64,000 nucleotides of DNA from BOG-908 sp965198855 (GTDB lineage: Bacteria; Pseudomonadota; Alphaproteobacteria; Acetobacterales; Acetobacteraceae). The notes under the pieces were generated by a model. The model did no database searches and was not told the DNA's origin. It saw nothing but the letters and a program-made list of their open reading frames with translations. Each line of letters starts with the position of its first letter. The first letter of the stretch is position 1. Both the position numbers and the translations under genes were made by a program. The DNA lies in NCBI GenBank assembly GCA_965198855.1, contig CBDAPZ010000001.1:2108001-2172000 (forward strand), given 5' to 3'. This document shows positions 42,371 to 50,868 of the stretch, piece by piece.

Positions 42371-43897
42371 ATGCGCAGCACGCGCGTCGTTCTGAGTGCC
42401 GGATTTTTGGCCGGCACCGCCTTGGCGTCCCTGAGCGTTGCCAGCGCACAGCCTTCTTCCACCAGCCCCCATAGCAAACATTTCGTGCCGGCCGGGCCGG
42501 GCATGTCGCGCACCATCGCCACAGACCAGCCCGACACCGAGCCGCACACGCTCTCCGAAGCACTCGGTGCAGCCTATGAGAACAACCCGCAGCTCACCGG
42601 CGAACGCGCACATCTGCGCTCGATCGACGAGAACGTGCCGACGGCGCTGGCCGGCTGGCGGCCGACCGTCACGGTGACCGGCAGCTATGGCTGGGCGGTC
42701 GGCCGCTATGACGAGCAGGTTGCCTCGAACGGGCTCATCGCGGCCGGATCCAACAGCGTCACGGAATCTTTGAAAGACAACCGCACCGAGAAAATCGGAC
42801 AGGCCACCGTCACGCAGTATCTGTATCGCGGCGGCAAGACGGTCGCCTCGACGCATGAAGCGGTGAACAGTGTGTTTGCCGAACGCGCCCGGCTGATCGC
42901 GGAAGAGGAGACGGTGTTCACCGATACGGTGAATGCCTATGTCACGCTGATTGAAGACAAAAACCTGCTCCAGTTGGACCGCGCCAACGAACAGGTGCTC
43001 GGCGACGAGCTGCGCGCCATCGATGACCGGTTCAAGGTCGGCGAGCTGACGCGGACCGATGTCGCACAGGCCGAAGCGGCACTGGCGCAGGCGATCTCCA
43101 CCCGACAGACGGCTGAAGGCAACCTTGCCACCGCGCGCGCCACCTTCAGGCGCCAGGTTGGCACCGAAGCGCCGAACGACCTTGCCGATCCGCAGCCTTT
43201 GCAGCTGCCGGTGAAGTCGGTGCAGGATGCGTTCAACCTGGCCTTGGATAATAATCCGAACGTGATCGCCGCCAAGTTCAACCAGTCCCAGTTGCGGGAC
43301 GCGGTGGACGTGGCCTTCGCACAGCTCGGGCCGAACGTGTCCATCCAAGGTTCCGGCTTCTACTCGGGCAGTGCTTCGATCGAAGGCACCAACACATATG
43401 GCGCGCAGGCGCTGATCAACCTGACGATTCCGCTCTATCAGGGAGGTGCCGAATATGCAGCCATCCGGGCGGCGCGGCAGAACTACCTGCAGGCCGTGCG
43501 CGAGACCGAGGACGCACAGCGGCAGGCGCGCGAACTTGCGGTACAGGCTTGGGAGACGCTGACGGCGTCAAAGGCATCGATCGCGAGCGCGAAGGTGGCC
43601 GTGCGATCAAGCGAAATCGCGCTGGAAGGCTTGGAGCGCGAGGCGCTGGTGGGGTCGGCGACCACGCAGGAAGTGCTGATCGGGCAGCAGAATCTGCTGA
43701 CGGCGCAGATCACCCTGGTGCAGAACATCACCTCGATGGTGACCGCCTCCTATGGTGTGGCGTCGGCGATCGGTCGGCTGACTGCGGCCGATCTCGGGCT
43801 GCAGGTGCCGCTCTATGACGAGACCGCCTACTACAAGGCAGTGAAGGACCGGCTCTGGGGCACCGGCGACCATGCCCTGGGCCAGCCTGGCCGTTGA
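42371..43897 (+). CDS. tolC: TolC family outer membrane channel
   Basis: A 508-residue outer membrane exit duct with a signal peptide (MRSTRVVLSAGFLAGTALAS...). The first OEP repeat starts TLSEALGAAYENNPQLTGER; LRSIDENVPTALAGWRPTVT follows. The second repeat contains GELTRTDVAQAEAALAQAIS and, later, ALINLTIPLYQGGAEYAAIR. The trimeric channel serves type I secretion and RND pumps. It could complete the RND pumps at 16-23 kb. The ATG at 42371 is taken because it begins the signal peptide. The popZ start overlaps its stop. Confidence 0.94.
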   Translation: MRSTRVVLSAGFLAGTALASLSVASAQPSSTSPHSKHFVPAGPGMSRTIATDQPDTEPHTLSEALGAAYENNPQLTGERAHLRSIDENVPTALAGWRPTVTVTGSYGWAVGRYDEQVASNGLIAAGSNSVTESLKDNRTEKIGQATVTQYLYRGGKTVASTHEAVNSVFAERARLIAEEETVFTDTVNAYVTLIEDKNLLQLDRANEQVLGDELRAIDDRFKVGELTRTDVAQAEAALAQAISTRQTAEGNLATARATFRRQVGTEAPNDLADPQPLQLPVKSVQDAFNLALDNNPNVIAAKFNQSQLRDAVDVAFAQLGPNVSIQGSGFYSGSASIEGTNTYGAQALINLTIPLYQGGAEYAAIRAARQNYLQAVRETEDAQRQARELAVQAWETLTASKASIASAKVAVRSSEIALEGLEREALVGSATTQEVLIGQQNLLTAQITLVQNITSMVTASYGVASAIGRLTAADLGLQVPLYDETAYYKAVKDRLWGTGDHALGQPGR

Positions 43898-44394
43898 GCG
43901 GGCCGGAGAAGGCAAGCGCCGAGAAGACAAGCGGGGCTCCAGGCGCCGCGGACGCGGATCCGTCGATGGAGGACATACTTGCCTCCATACGGCGCATCCT
44001 GAACGACGACGAGACTCCAGCCGAGGCCAGCCCGGCCGAGGACGTTTTCGAGTTGGACAGCAGCATGATCATCGACGAGCCTTCGGAACACGAGCCTATC
44101 CCCGGCCCCACCTCTATGGAGGCGCAGGAGCAGCCCCCACCGCATGCGTTCGAGCCGGAAGAACCGCTGGTCGCACCAACGACAGCCGCAGCCGCCAGCG
44201 CCTCGATGGGCGCGCTGGTGCGCGTGCTCGGGCAGCGCCACACGCAGGTGTATCGTGAGGGGCCGACGCTGGAGGATATGGTGCGTGAGGAAATCCGGCC
44301 ACTGGTGAAGAGCTGGTTGGATGAGAATCTGGCGCCCTTGGTCGAGCGATTGGTGCGTGCCGAGATAGAGCGAGTTACCAGCCGCAATCTTTGA
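43894..44394 (+). CDS. popZ: PopZ-like polar organising protein (DUF2497)
   Basis: A 166-residue protein. N-terminal helix DPSMEDILASIRRILNDDE, an acidic and proline-rich middle (PAEASPAEDVFELDSSMIID and on, about 40-95), and a C-terminal helical region GPTLEDMVREEIRPLVKSWL then DENLAPLVERLVRAEIERV. This is the PopZ layout of Caulobacter, where the protein self-assembles at the cell poles and anchors ParB/parS and cell-cycle proteins. It starts with TTG at 43894 overlapping the tolC stop (TTGA), so it is translationally coupled. A family-1 repeat separates it from valS. Confidence 0.9.
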   Translation: MSGPEKASAEKTSGAPGAADADPSMEDILASIRRILNDDETPAEASPAEDVFELDSSMIIDEPSEHEPIPGPTSMEAQEQPPPHAFEPEEPLVAPTTAAAASASMGALVRVLGQRHTQVYREGPTLEDMVREEIRPLVKSWLDENLAPLVERLVRAEIERVTSRNL

Positions 44395-44401
44395 GAGTTA
44401 A

Positions 44402-44447
44402 GAAGAAAGATCTTCTTTTCTGAAGAAAAAAAGCAAAAGACTTTTAT
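44402..44447 (+). repeat. Family-1 hairpin element between popZ and valS
   Basis: Hairpin 44412-44433 (CTTCTTTTC, TGAA, GAAAAAAAG, one mismatch) then CAAAAGACTTTTATTTCC. It starts 7 nt after the popZ stop and ends 16 nt before the valS start, so it lies in the valS leader. Confidence 0.85.
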
Positions 44448-44462
44448 TTCCTGCTGGACGAC

Positions 44463-47147
44463 ATGCTCGATAAAACGTTCGACCACGCGACTGTTGAAAC
44501 ATCCCTTTATGAGGGGTGGGAGCAGGCTGGCGCATTTGCTGCCGGGCAGGCCGCGGGAGATCCATTTACGATCATGATCCCGCCGCCGAACGTAACGGGC
44601 AGCCTGCATATGGGCCATGCGCTGACGTTCACGCTGCAGGATGCACTGATCCGCTGGCGGCGCATGCAAGGGCGCGATGCGCTGTGGCAGCCGGGCACCG
44701 ACCACGCGGGTATTGCGACTCAGATGGTGGTGGAACGGCTGCTGGCGGCTGAAAAAACTGATCGCAAGGCGTTGGGGCGGGCGGCTTTCGTCGAACGTGT
44801 GTGGGCCTGGAAGCAGGAATCAGGCGGCACCATCACCACGCAGTTGCGCCGGCTTGGCGCTTCGCTGGATTGGCCGCGTGAACGTTTCACGATGGATGAC
44901 GGGCTTTCTGAAGCGGTGCGGACCGTTTTCGTGAAGCTGTATGAGGAAAAGCTGATCTACCGGGCGCGGCGCCTAGTGAATTGGGACCCGAAATTCCAGT
45001 CCGCGATTTCCGATCTCGAAGTCGAAACAAAAGACGTGCGTGGCCATCTCTGGCATATCCGCTATCCCGTCGATGGCGAGGCAGGGCGCTTCCTGACGGT
45101 GGCGACCACGCGGCCGGAGACGATGCTGGGCGATACCGCAGTGGCCGTGCATCCCGACGATGAGCGCATGCGCGACCTGGTAGGCAAATGCGTGATCCTG
45201 CCGCTGACAGGCCGCAGGATTCCGATCGTTGCCGACAGCTATGCCGATCCGGAAAAAGGTACCGGTGCGGTGAAGATCACGCCGGCGCACGACTTCAACG
45301 ATTTCTTGGTTGGCCAGCGGCATGACCTGCCGATGCCCACCATCCTCGACAAGCAGGCGCGTATCACCCTCGGCGAGATCGAGCTTTTTGCCATCCCTGC
45401 CCTCGCCGAACCGGCTTTCGTGCACGGCCTAGAGGGCATGGATCGTGATGCGGCACGAAAAGCGATCGTGGCAGAATTGGAACGTCTGGAGCTTCTGGAT
45501 AAAGTGGAGCCGCACACACACGCGGTGCCGCATGGCGACCGCTCCGGCGTGGTGATCGAGCCGTTGCTGACGGTGCAATGGTATTGCGATGCGAAGACGC
45601 TGGCGGCGCCGGCGATCGAAGCCGTCGAGCAGGGCCGCACCGTGTTCGTGCCGAAGCAATGGGAGAACACGTTCTTCGCGTGGATGCGCGATATCGAACC
45701 TTGGTGCATCAGCCGGCAACTTTGGTGGGGGCACCGCATCCCCGCCTGGTATGCGCCGGATGGTTCGGTGTTCGTGGCCGCCACGCAGGCCGAGGCGTTG
45801 GCACAGGCGGAGGAACAATTCGGCACGCATACGCCGCTGATCCAGGACGAGGATGTGCTGGATACGTGGTTCAGCTCCGGCCTGTGGCCATTCTCCACGC
45901 TGGGCTGGCCGGAGAAGACGCCGATGCTGGCTCGGCATTATCCTGGCGACGTGCTGGTAACCGGTTTCGACATCATCTTTTTCTGGGTTGCCAGGATGAT
46001 GATGCTGGGCCTGCATTTCATGGATGACGTGCCGTTCCAGACGGTGGTGATACATGGCCTGGTGCGCGACGAGCGCGGCCAGAAGATGAGCAAGTCGAAA
46101 GGCAACGTGATCGATCCACTGGCGCTGATCGACCAATACGGCGCCGACGCGATGCGGTTTGCCGTATGTCAGTTGACCGGGCCAGGGCGCGATATAAAAT
46201 TGGGTGCCGCGCGCGTTGGCGAGGCACGGACGTTCGTGACGAAGCTGTGGAACGCTGCAAGATTTTGCGAAATGAATGGCGTCGCACCTGCGGAGAATTT
46301 TGATCCGGCAAGTGCCAGAAGCCCGCTCTGCCGCTGGCTGCTGGATGCCTGCAACGCCACGATCGCCGAGGCTGGTGCTGCATTGGAAGCCTTTCGTTTC
46401 GACGATTATGCAGGCGCCTGCTACCGCTTCACCTGGAACATCTTTTGCGACTGGTTCGTCGAACTCAGCAAGCCGGTGCTGATGGGGGAGGACGGACCGG
46501 AACGGCAGGAGGTGCGCGATACTGCCGCGCATGTGCTTGGCGTGATCCTGCGCCTGCTGCATCCGGCCACCCCTTTTGTCACCGAAGCTCTTTGGGATGG
46601 TTTTGGGTATGGCCCTGCGCTGAGCCTGGTGCGTGCGCCTTGGCCGTCGGCGTGCAGCGTCACTGATGCAGCACCGGCGCGTGACGAGCTTGGCTGGGTG
46701 ATACGCTTCATCACCGCGGTGCGCACAGTGCGGGCAGAGATGAACGTGCCGCCGAGTATAAAAGCGCCCATCTTCCTGCGCGACGCATCGGCGGAAACCC
46801 TTGCGCGGGGTACGGCGTGGCTCGATGCCGCCGCTCGGCTGGCACGCATTTCCGGGATTGCCGCAGCCGAGGGCGACGTGCCACGCGGTGCCGCGCAGAT
46901 CGTACTTGATGAGGCTACGCTGATTCTGCCTTTAGCCGATCTGATCGACATCGGTGCCGAACGAACACGGTTGGAACGCGATCGCACGCGCGCGGCGGAA
47001 GAGGTTGAGAAGGTGGTGCGCAAGCTGGGCAACGCGGATTTCGTTGCGCGCGCAAAGCCGGAGGTTGTGGAAGAAAACCGCGAGCGGGAGCGGAGTTTTC
47101 GCAGCGAGATTACACGACTGGATGCGGCACTAGCGCGGCTGGAATAG
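44463..47147 (+). CDS. valS: Valyl-tRNA synthetase
   Basis: An 894-residue class I synthetase. The HIGH-type motif is MIPPPNVTGSLHMGHALTFT; KMSKSKGNVIDPLALID is the KMSKS loop. The CP1 editing domain includes RFLTVATTRPETMLGDTAVA. The anticodon-binding part has RVPEARSAAG-free frame EALWDGFGYG, and the C-terminal coiled coil (RTRAAEEVEKVVRKLGNADF then ENRERERSFRSEITRLDAAL) is the tRNA-binding arm usual for ValS. Length is normal for a proteobacterial enzyme. It starts at ATG 44463, with no strong ribosome binding site visible because the family-1 hairpin lies close upstream. Confidence 0.97.
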   Translation: MLDKTFDHATVETSLYEGWEQAGAFAAGQAAGDPFTIMIPPPNVTGSLHMGHALTFTLQDALIRWRRMQGRDALWQPGTDHAGIATQMVVERLLAAEKTDRKALGRAAFVERVWAWKQESGGTITTQLRRLGASLDWPRERFTMDDGLSEAVRTVFVKLYEEKLIYRARRLVNWDPKFQSAISDLEVETKDVRGHLWHIRYPVDGEAGRFLTVATTRPETMLGDTAVAVHPDDERMRDLVGKCVILPLTGRRIPIVADSYADPEKGTGAVKITPAHDFNDFLVGQRHDLPMPTILDKQARITLGEIELFAIPALAEPAFVHGLEGMDRDAARKAIVAELERLELLDKVEPHTHAVPHGDRSGVVIEPLLTVQWYCDAKTLAAPAIEAVEQGRTVFVPKQWENTFFAWMRDIEPWCISRQLWWGHRIPAWYAPDGSVFVAATQAEALAQAEEQFGTHTPLIQDEDVLDTWFSSGLWPFSTLGWPEKTPMLARHYPGDVLVTGFDIIFFWVARMMMLGLHFMDDVPFQTVVIHGLVRDERGQKMSKSKGNVIDPLALIDQYGADAMRFAVCQLTGPGRDIKLGAARVGEARTFVTKLWNAARFCEMNGVAPAENFDPASARSPLCRWLLDACNATIAEAGAALEAFRFDDYAGACYRFTWNIFCDWFVELSKPVLMGEDGPERQEVRDTAAHVLGVILRLLHPATPFVTEALWDGFGYGPALSLVRAPWPSACSVTDAAPARDELGWVIRFITAVRTVRAEMNVPPSIKAPIFLRDASAETLARGTAWLDAAARLARISGIAAAEGDVPRGAAQIVLDEATLILPLADLIDIGAERTRLERDRTRAAEEVEKVVRKLGNADFVARAKPEVVEENRERERSFRSEITRLDAALARLE

Positions 47148-47152
47148 AGAAA

Positions 47153-47188
47153 AAGCGTTTTCTTCGTTAGAGAACCAAGTGGTTTGTA
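47153..47188 (+). repeat. Degraded family-1 element after valS
   Basis: AAAGCGTTTTCTTCGTTAGA then GAACCAAGTGGTTTGTA keeps the order of the element, five bases after the valS stop, but the hairpin is broken by several changes. Confidence 0.4.
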
Positions 47189-47246
47189 TGTTTCAGTAAG
47201 TGCTTTGAGAGAAATCTTTGGCGTTTGTGCCTGGCAAAATCTCAAG

Positions 47247-47876
47247 CTACTGGCTACCTGCTCCATTTATGAAGCGCTCAAGGCCCTCCCAATCTCCCCG
47301 TCGTGGCGAATAATTTCGTGGATGGATGAGGTCAAGCTCCTCTAACAGGTAGTTGCTGCGGCCGTAGTTACAGGCAGAACAGGTTAAATAGACGTTTTCT
47401 AGGCTACTATGGCCACCACGTGCGTGCGGTATGATGTGGTCATATTGCGCCCACATAAGTTGAAAGGCCGCATGCTGCGTCGCGTTGGTCCCTTCCCAGG
47501 GCACGGCGCGCGGATACTCCTTGCGAAGAGCAGCCCGAATTTCGGCCCTGATCACAGGCACCTTGCAGAACCGGCAATAAAAACCATCCCGCTGATGTAC
47601 TAATTGCTTAGTTTCGCGTGTTGCATCCCGAGGCTTTGCTCTTTCATCTTTGGGCAGTAGAGGTGGATACGCGATGACGCGGCGCGGTCGATTGTAGATT
47701 GTTGTCTTGCCCCAGACCGAGTCGAGCCAATCCCAAAGCACCCGGGTGTTCGTCTGATGCAAAAGTTCTTCGGCAAGGCCGCGCTCACCTCGGAAATGCG
47801 CCGAGACAGCCTCGTTGAGCTGTTGAGCCGCGATCTCGATTTCAGGTATGGGCTCGCGTAAGGAGCAACGAAGCAT
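47247..47876 (-). CDS. HNH endonuclease
   Basis: A 209-residue protein. LVHQRDGFYCRFCKVPVIRA supplies the first CxxC; QYDHIIPHARGGHSSLENVY is the HNH beta-beta-alpha core with the DH pair, and LTCSACNYGRSNYLL gives the second CxxC, so a structural zinc is expected. GC content is lower than in its neighbours, suggesting recent acquisition. The N-terminal ~90 residues (LREPIPEIEIAAQQLNEAVS) are a helical domain I cannot name. No methyltransferase or other defence gene is adjacent, so restriction or defence activity is only a possibility. Confidence 0.8.
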   Translation of the reverse strand: MLRCSLREPIPEIEIAAQQLNEAVSAHFRGERGLAEELLHQTNTRVLWDWLDSVWGKTTIYNRPRRVIAYPPLLPKDERAKPRDATRETKQLVHQRDGFYCRFCKVPVIRAEIRAALRKEYPRAVPWEGTNATQHAAFQLMWAQYDHIIPHARGGHSSLENVYLTCSACNYGRSNYLLEELDLIHPRNYSPRRGDWEGLERFINGAGSQ

Positions 47877-47911
47877 AACGCATCCATGCGATAAAATTCT
47901 TCAGAACATGC

Positions 47912-47984
47912 GTCGTAGGATCGAACCGCGACAGCGACATAAAAGTCTTTTGCTTCTTTTCTTCAGAAAAGAAGGCCTTTTCTC
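47912..47984 (-). repeat. Family-1 hairpin element at the 3' end of the GGDEF gene
   Basis: Reverse hairpin 47953-47974 (CTTCTTTTC, TTCA, GAAAAGAAG). On its left are ACATAAAAGTCTTTTG and a partial module B (GATCGAACCGCGACAGCG). The GGDEF stop is 16 nt away. Confidence 0.85.
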
Positions 47985-47989
47985 CTCGT

Positions 47990-49390
47990 TCAAGCCGCCG
48001 CCAATTCCGGCGCGAACACCTTGAACTGGCCGCGACCATTCTGCTTGGCGGTGTAGAGCGCCTGGTCGGCCTCGCTCAGCATCGCATCGAGCGAGACGTG
48101 CCGCGGTTCGGACACCACGATGCCGACGCTGATCCCGACCTGCGCCGTGCGGCCGCCGGCGGAAATCTGCTTCGGCATGCCGGCAACGACACGCTCGGCG
48201 ACGCGCATCGCATCCTCGGCGGAGCACACACTGTCGAGGAGCATGGTGAACTCGTCGCCGCCGAGGCGGGCGACCACGTCGGCCGGACGGAGGCAACTGC
48301 GCAGATGGTCGGCGACGCGCTGCAGCAGCAGGTCGCCGGCGGGATGGCCGAGGGTGTCGTTGACGCCCTTGAAGCCGTCGAGATCCATGTAGACGATGGC
48401 GAAATCGCCGTCGTTGCGCCGACGCTGCGGCGACATGCGGCTCATCAGGGTTTCCATGAAGGCGGCGCGGTTGGGCAGGCCGGTGAGGCTGTCGGTGCGG
48501 GCCAGGCGGCGCAACTCATGCTCGGCATGCTTGCGGCATAGATCAGAGGCGTGGAGTTTCTGCGCCGTCAGCGTGACCAGGATGGTCATTGCGATCAGGC
48601 TGACCACCGCAATCAGCGCGATTCCGACATCGTTGGGGAACAGGCCGGAGCGGATCGCCAGAACGCCCACCCAGCCGAAGCACACCGGCAGCAGCACCGC
48701 GGCCGGCAGCAGGCGACGCATCAAGCCGCCGGCCGGTCCGTGATCGGCCAGCATGCCGGCCAAGCCGAGATCGGCCGTCTGCATCAGCGCGCAGGCGCCG
48801 AGAGCGAGGAAACACAGCGCGGTGTGCGCGCCCATCGGGAAGAATTGCGGCATCGTATAGAGGGCGGCCACGGAGTACAGATGGCCCACCAAGGCAAAGC
48901 CGCTCAGCAGGAACGTCGCCAGAGTGAGCATCTGGGCAGCGTGGCGCGATGACTTCGCGTGGTGGCGCAACAGCACGAAGGCTGTCGCCATCAGCAACAT
49001 GCACACAGCGGCATTGGGGGCGACACGGCTGGGCAGGCTGCGGCCGATCGAAAGTTTCGAGGCAAACAGCCAGGTATCCGGCCTAACGCCGGTGGCAAAC
49101 ACATCGTCTGCCAGCGTCAGTGCTCCGATACAGGCTGCAACCAAAAGGATAGGCAGGCTCGCCCGGTCCAGCCCGCCGAAGCGGGCAGCACGGCGCAGCA
49201 GCAAGCCTGCGGAAAAGCAGAGCAGGGCGACGGCGCTGGCAGGGTTCATCGAGACGGGGCTGAACCACAGATGGGTCATCGGCAGGTTTCCGACGGCCCA
49301 GCCGATCAGGACGAGAGCTGCGCATCCGCCGGGTAACGCTGCCGTGGCCGGCTCAACGAGACCCCGCATAAAGACCTTGCTTCCAGCCAT
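47990..49390 (-). CDS. Membrane-bound GGDEF diguanylate cyclase
   Basis: A 466-residue protein. About eight membrane segments fill residues 1-290, including LPGGCAALVLIGWAVG, LPILLVAACIGALTLADDVF and VGIALIAVVSLIAMTILVTL. A linker and then a GGDEF domain follow: LRRLARTDSLTGLPNRAAFM, then ARLGGDEF (377-381). The allosteric I-site RxxD is intact (R368-P-A-D371, five residues before GGDEF), so it should make cyclic-di-GMP and be inhibited by it. There is no EAL domain. The ATG at 49390 (MAGSKVFMRGL) has GAAAGGCGG upstream. In this window it is the only cyclic-di-GMP gene; motility genes at 0-3.5 kb are a possible target. Confidence 0.92.
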   Translation of the reverse strand: MAGSKVFMRGLVEPATAALPGGCAALVLIGWAVGNLPMTHLWFSPVSMNPASAVALLCFSAGLLLRRAARFGGLDRASLPILLVAACIGALTLADDVFATGVRPDTWLFASKLSIGRSLPSRVAPNAAVCMLLMATAFVLLRHHAKSSRHAAQMLTLATFLLSGFALVGHLYSVAALYTMPQFFPMGAHTALCFLALGACALMQTADLGLAGMLADHGPAGGLMRRLLPAAVLLPVCFGWVGVLAIRSGLFPNDVGIALIAVVSLIAMTILVTLTAQKLHASDLCRKHAEHELRRLARTDSLTGLPNRAAFMETLMSRMSPQRRRNDGDFAIVYMDLDGFKGVNDTLGHPAGDLLLQRVADHLRSCLRPADVVARLGGDEFTMLLDSVCSAEDAMRVAERVVAGMPKQISAGGRTAQVGISVGIVVSEPRHVSLDAMLSEADQALYTAKQNGRGQFKVFAPELAAA

Positions 49391-49577
49391 GAGCGACCGC
49401 CTTTCAGACTTCAAACCCCGATACGGTTTGGCTAGGGCTGACGTCGGAAAGGCCCGGTTCCGTATCCATGGCGACAAGATTGAGCACACGTAAAAATGAA
49501 AGTCACGAAAATATTACGACCTCAGGTTGCAATTCCTCGTCACGCAACACCTCTCGCGTTGTAGTCGGGCGGGCGGG

Positions 49578-50027
49578 CTACATACCTTTCCCGAACGACG
49601 CGATCAGGACCACCAGCACGCCAAGCACGAGATTCACCGTCACGAGCAGGCGGATACGGGCGAGCAGTTCCGGGCCCGGGCGGATCGCGCGGCGCAGGCG
49701 GCGGAACGGCACGAAATAGGTGTAGAGGAAAATGCCGGCCATCACGATCGCCAGACCCTGCATGGCGTTCACGTAGAGCGGCAGATGCCCCATGTCCCAG
49801 CCGGCCGCCAGGATCATGCCCCAGCCGGTCAGCAGCATCAGCGGCATCACGTGCCAGACCACAAGGAAGAAACGCTTCAAGGTCAGCATGTGCAGTTGCA
49901 GGCGCGGCGCCGCATCCAGCACGCTCAGAGCAGGCCGCAACACGATCAAGGCGTAAAACATGCCGCCGACCCAGATGACGGCGGACAGAACATGGATCGC
50001 CAACAACGCGGCGGTGGTGGAACTCAT
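49578..50027 (-). CDS. CopD-like small membrane protein
   Basis: A 149-residue protein with four hydrophobic segments. LLAIHVLSAVIWVGGMFYAL, LKRFFLVVWHVMPLMLLTGW, a GLAIVMAGIFLYTYF segment and LVTVNLVLGVLVVLIAS. The histidines in the first and second helices resemble the CopD/heme-b type superfamily. Function is uncertain: copper or heme-linked transport are possible. The start overlaps the ParA-like stop (ATGA), so both are one translational unit. Confidence 0.7.
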   Translation of the reverse strand: MSSTTAALLAIHVLSAVIWVGGMFYALIVLRPALSVLDAAPRLQLHMLTLKRFFLVVWHVMPLMLLTGWGMILAAGWDMGHLPLYVNAMQGLAIVMAGIFLYTYFVPFRRLRRAIRPGPELLARIRLLVTVNLVLGVLVVLIASFGKGM

Positions 50028-50644
50028 CGTGCAATCTCCAGAATGGCATCGGCCAGCGCCATCATCTCGACGGCCGCCACCGAGCGCGGCAAGGCTTCGA
50101 CCACGCCCATACCCTGCGCAAAAGCCTGCGCATAGCCGCGACGATCGCCCAAATGCAGCGGCAGCAACGGCAAACCACGCTCCGCGAACGCACCCTCGAT
50201 CACACTGCGCAACGAGGACTTCGCCGGCGAACGGTTCAACACGATCGCCACGCGACGCCGCTCCGCCGTCGCCAGCTTCAAGGTGCCCTCCGACGCCCAA
50301 AGATCCGGCATGCTCGGCTGCACCGGGATCAATACAAGCGACGCCGCCCGAATGGCCCGCGCCGCATCGGCGTCGATCTGCGGTGGCGTGTCGACGATCA
50401 GGATGTCCGCCCGCGAGGCCAACCGCCCCAGTTCCGTCGCAAGACGCCAGCCCGACACGTCGGAAAACCCGATCGCCGGCACCCGCCCGCCACGCAGCCC
50501 AACCCATCGCGACAACGAACGCTGCGGGTCGATGTCCAACACCGTCACACGATGCGCCGCCGCCCACGCCGCTGCGAGATTGGCGACGAGCATGGTCTTT
50601 CCCGCCCCACCCTTCTGCTGAGCCACCGTCACCACCAGCGCCAT
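50024..50644 (-). CDS. ParA/MinD-like ATPase
   Basis: A 206-residue ATPase of the deviant Walker A class: MALVVTVAQQKGGAGKTMLV (KGGAGKT), DIDPQRSLSRWVGLRGG with the usual DxDPQ, and DILIVDTPPQIDADAA. A length near 200 is that of the small Soj-like group. No ParB or parS site is visible beside it. Starts at the second ATG (50644) or the first (50647). The coupled CopD-like membrane protein downstream hints at a membrane-linked cargo, but that is inference. Confidence 0.88.
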   Translation of the reverse strand: MALVVTVAQQKGGAGKTMLVANLAAAWAAAHRVTVLDIDPQRSLSRWVGLRGGRVPAIGFSDVSGWRLATELGRLASRADILIVDTPPQIDADAARAIRAASLVLIPVQPSMPDLWASEGTLKLATAERRRVAIVLNRSPAKSSLRSVIEGAFAERGLPLLPLHLGDRRGYAQAFAQGMGVVEALPRSVAAVEMMALADAILEIAR

Positions 50645-50705
50645 CATGGGCCTCCGCGTTCGTTGGAGCGTTATATCGGTGATGAGCGGAGTCGCTGTGC
50701 TCACG

Positions 50706-50812
50706 GCTAGGCCGGGGGGCTTTGCCCCCTGGACTGCCATTATCTGAAGGCAGTGGAGGTCTGGAGGGCCTCCCTCCAGCGGGGTCCAGGGGCAGAGCCC
50801 CTGGCCTAGCCG
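50706..50812. repeat. Family-2 palindromic repeat, short form
   Basis: CTAGGCCGGGGGGCTTTGCC at the left and GGCAGAGCCCCTGGCCTAG at the right are inverted copies. Between them lie CTGCCATTATCTGAAGGCAG and GGAGGTCTGGAGGGCCTCC. The right half is nearly identical to 14540-14601. It separates the ParA-like gene from the AceE-like gene. Confidence 0.85.
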
Positions 50813-50868
50813 CTGGCTCAGCCACTATGCTAACCCATAAGTATAATGCCCAGGGAGGCAGCAGGCGC

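Noticed and set aside
41564..43348. A 594-codon minus-strand frame opposite pcm and tolC
   Set aside because: It spans two real genes and the promoter between them, and its translation is Arg/Gly/His-rich without motifs. tolC and pcm are clear on the other strand.
47247..47876. HNH nuclease as part of a defence system
   Set aside because: The neighbours are valS and a GGDEF gene; no methyltransferase, ATPase or other defence partner is adjacent, so only the nuclease itself is called.
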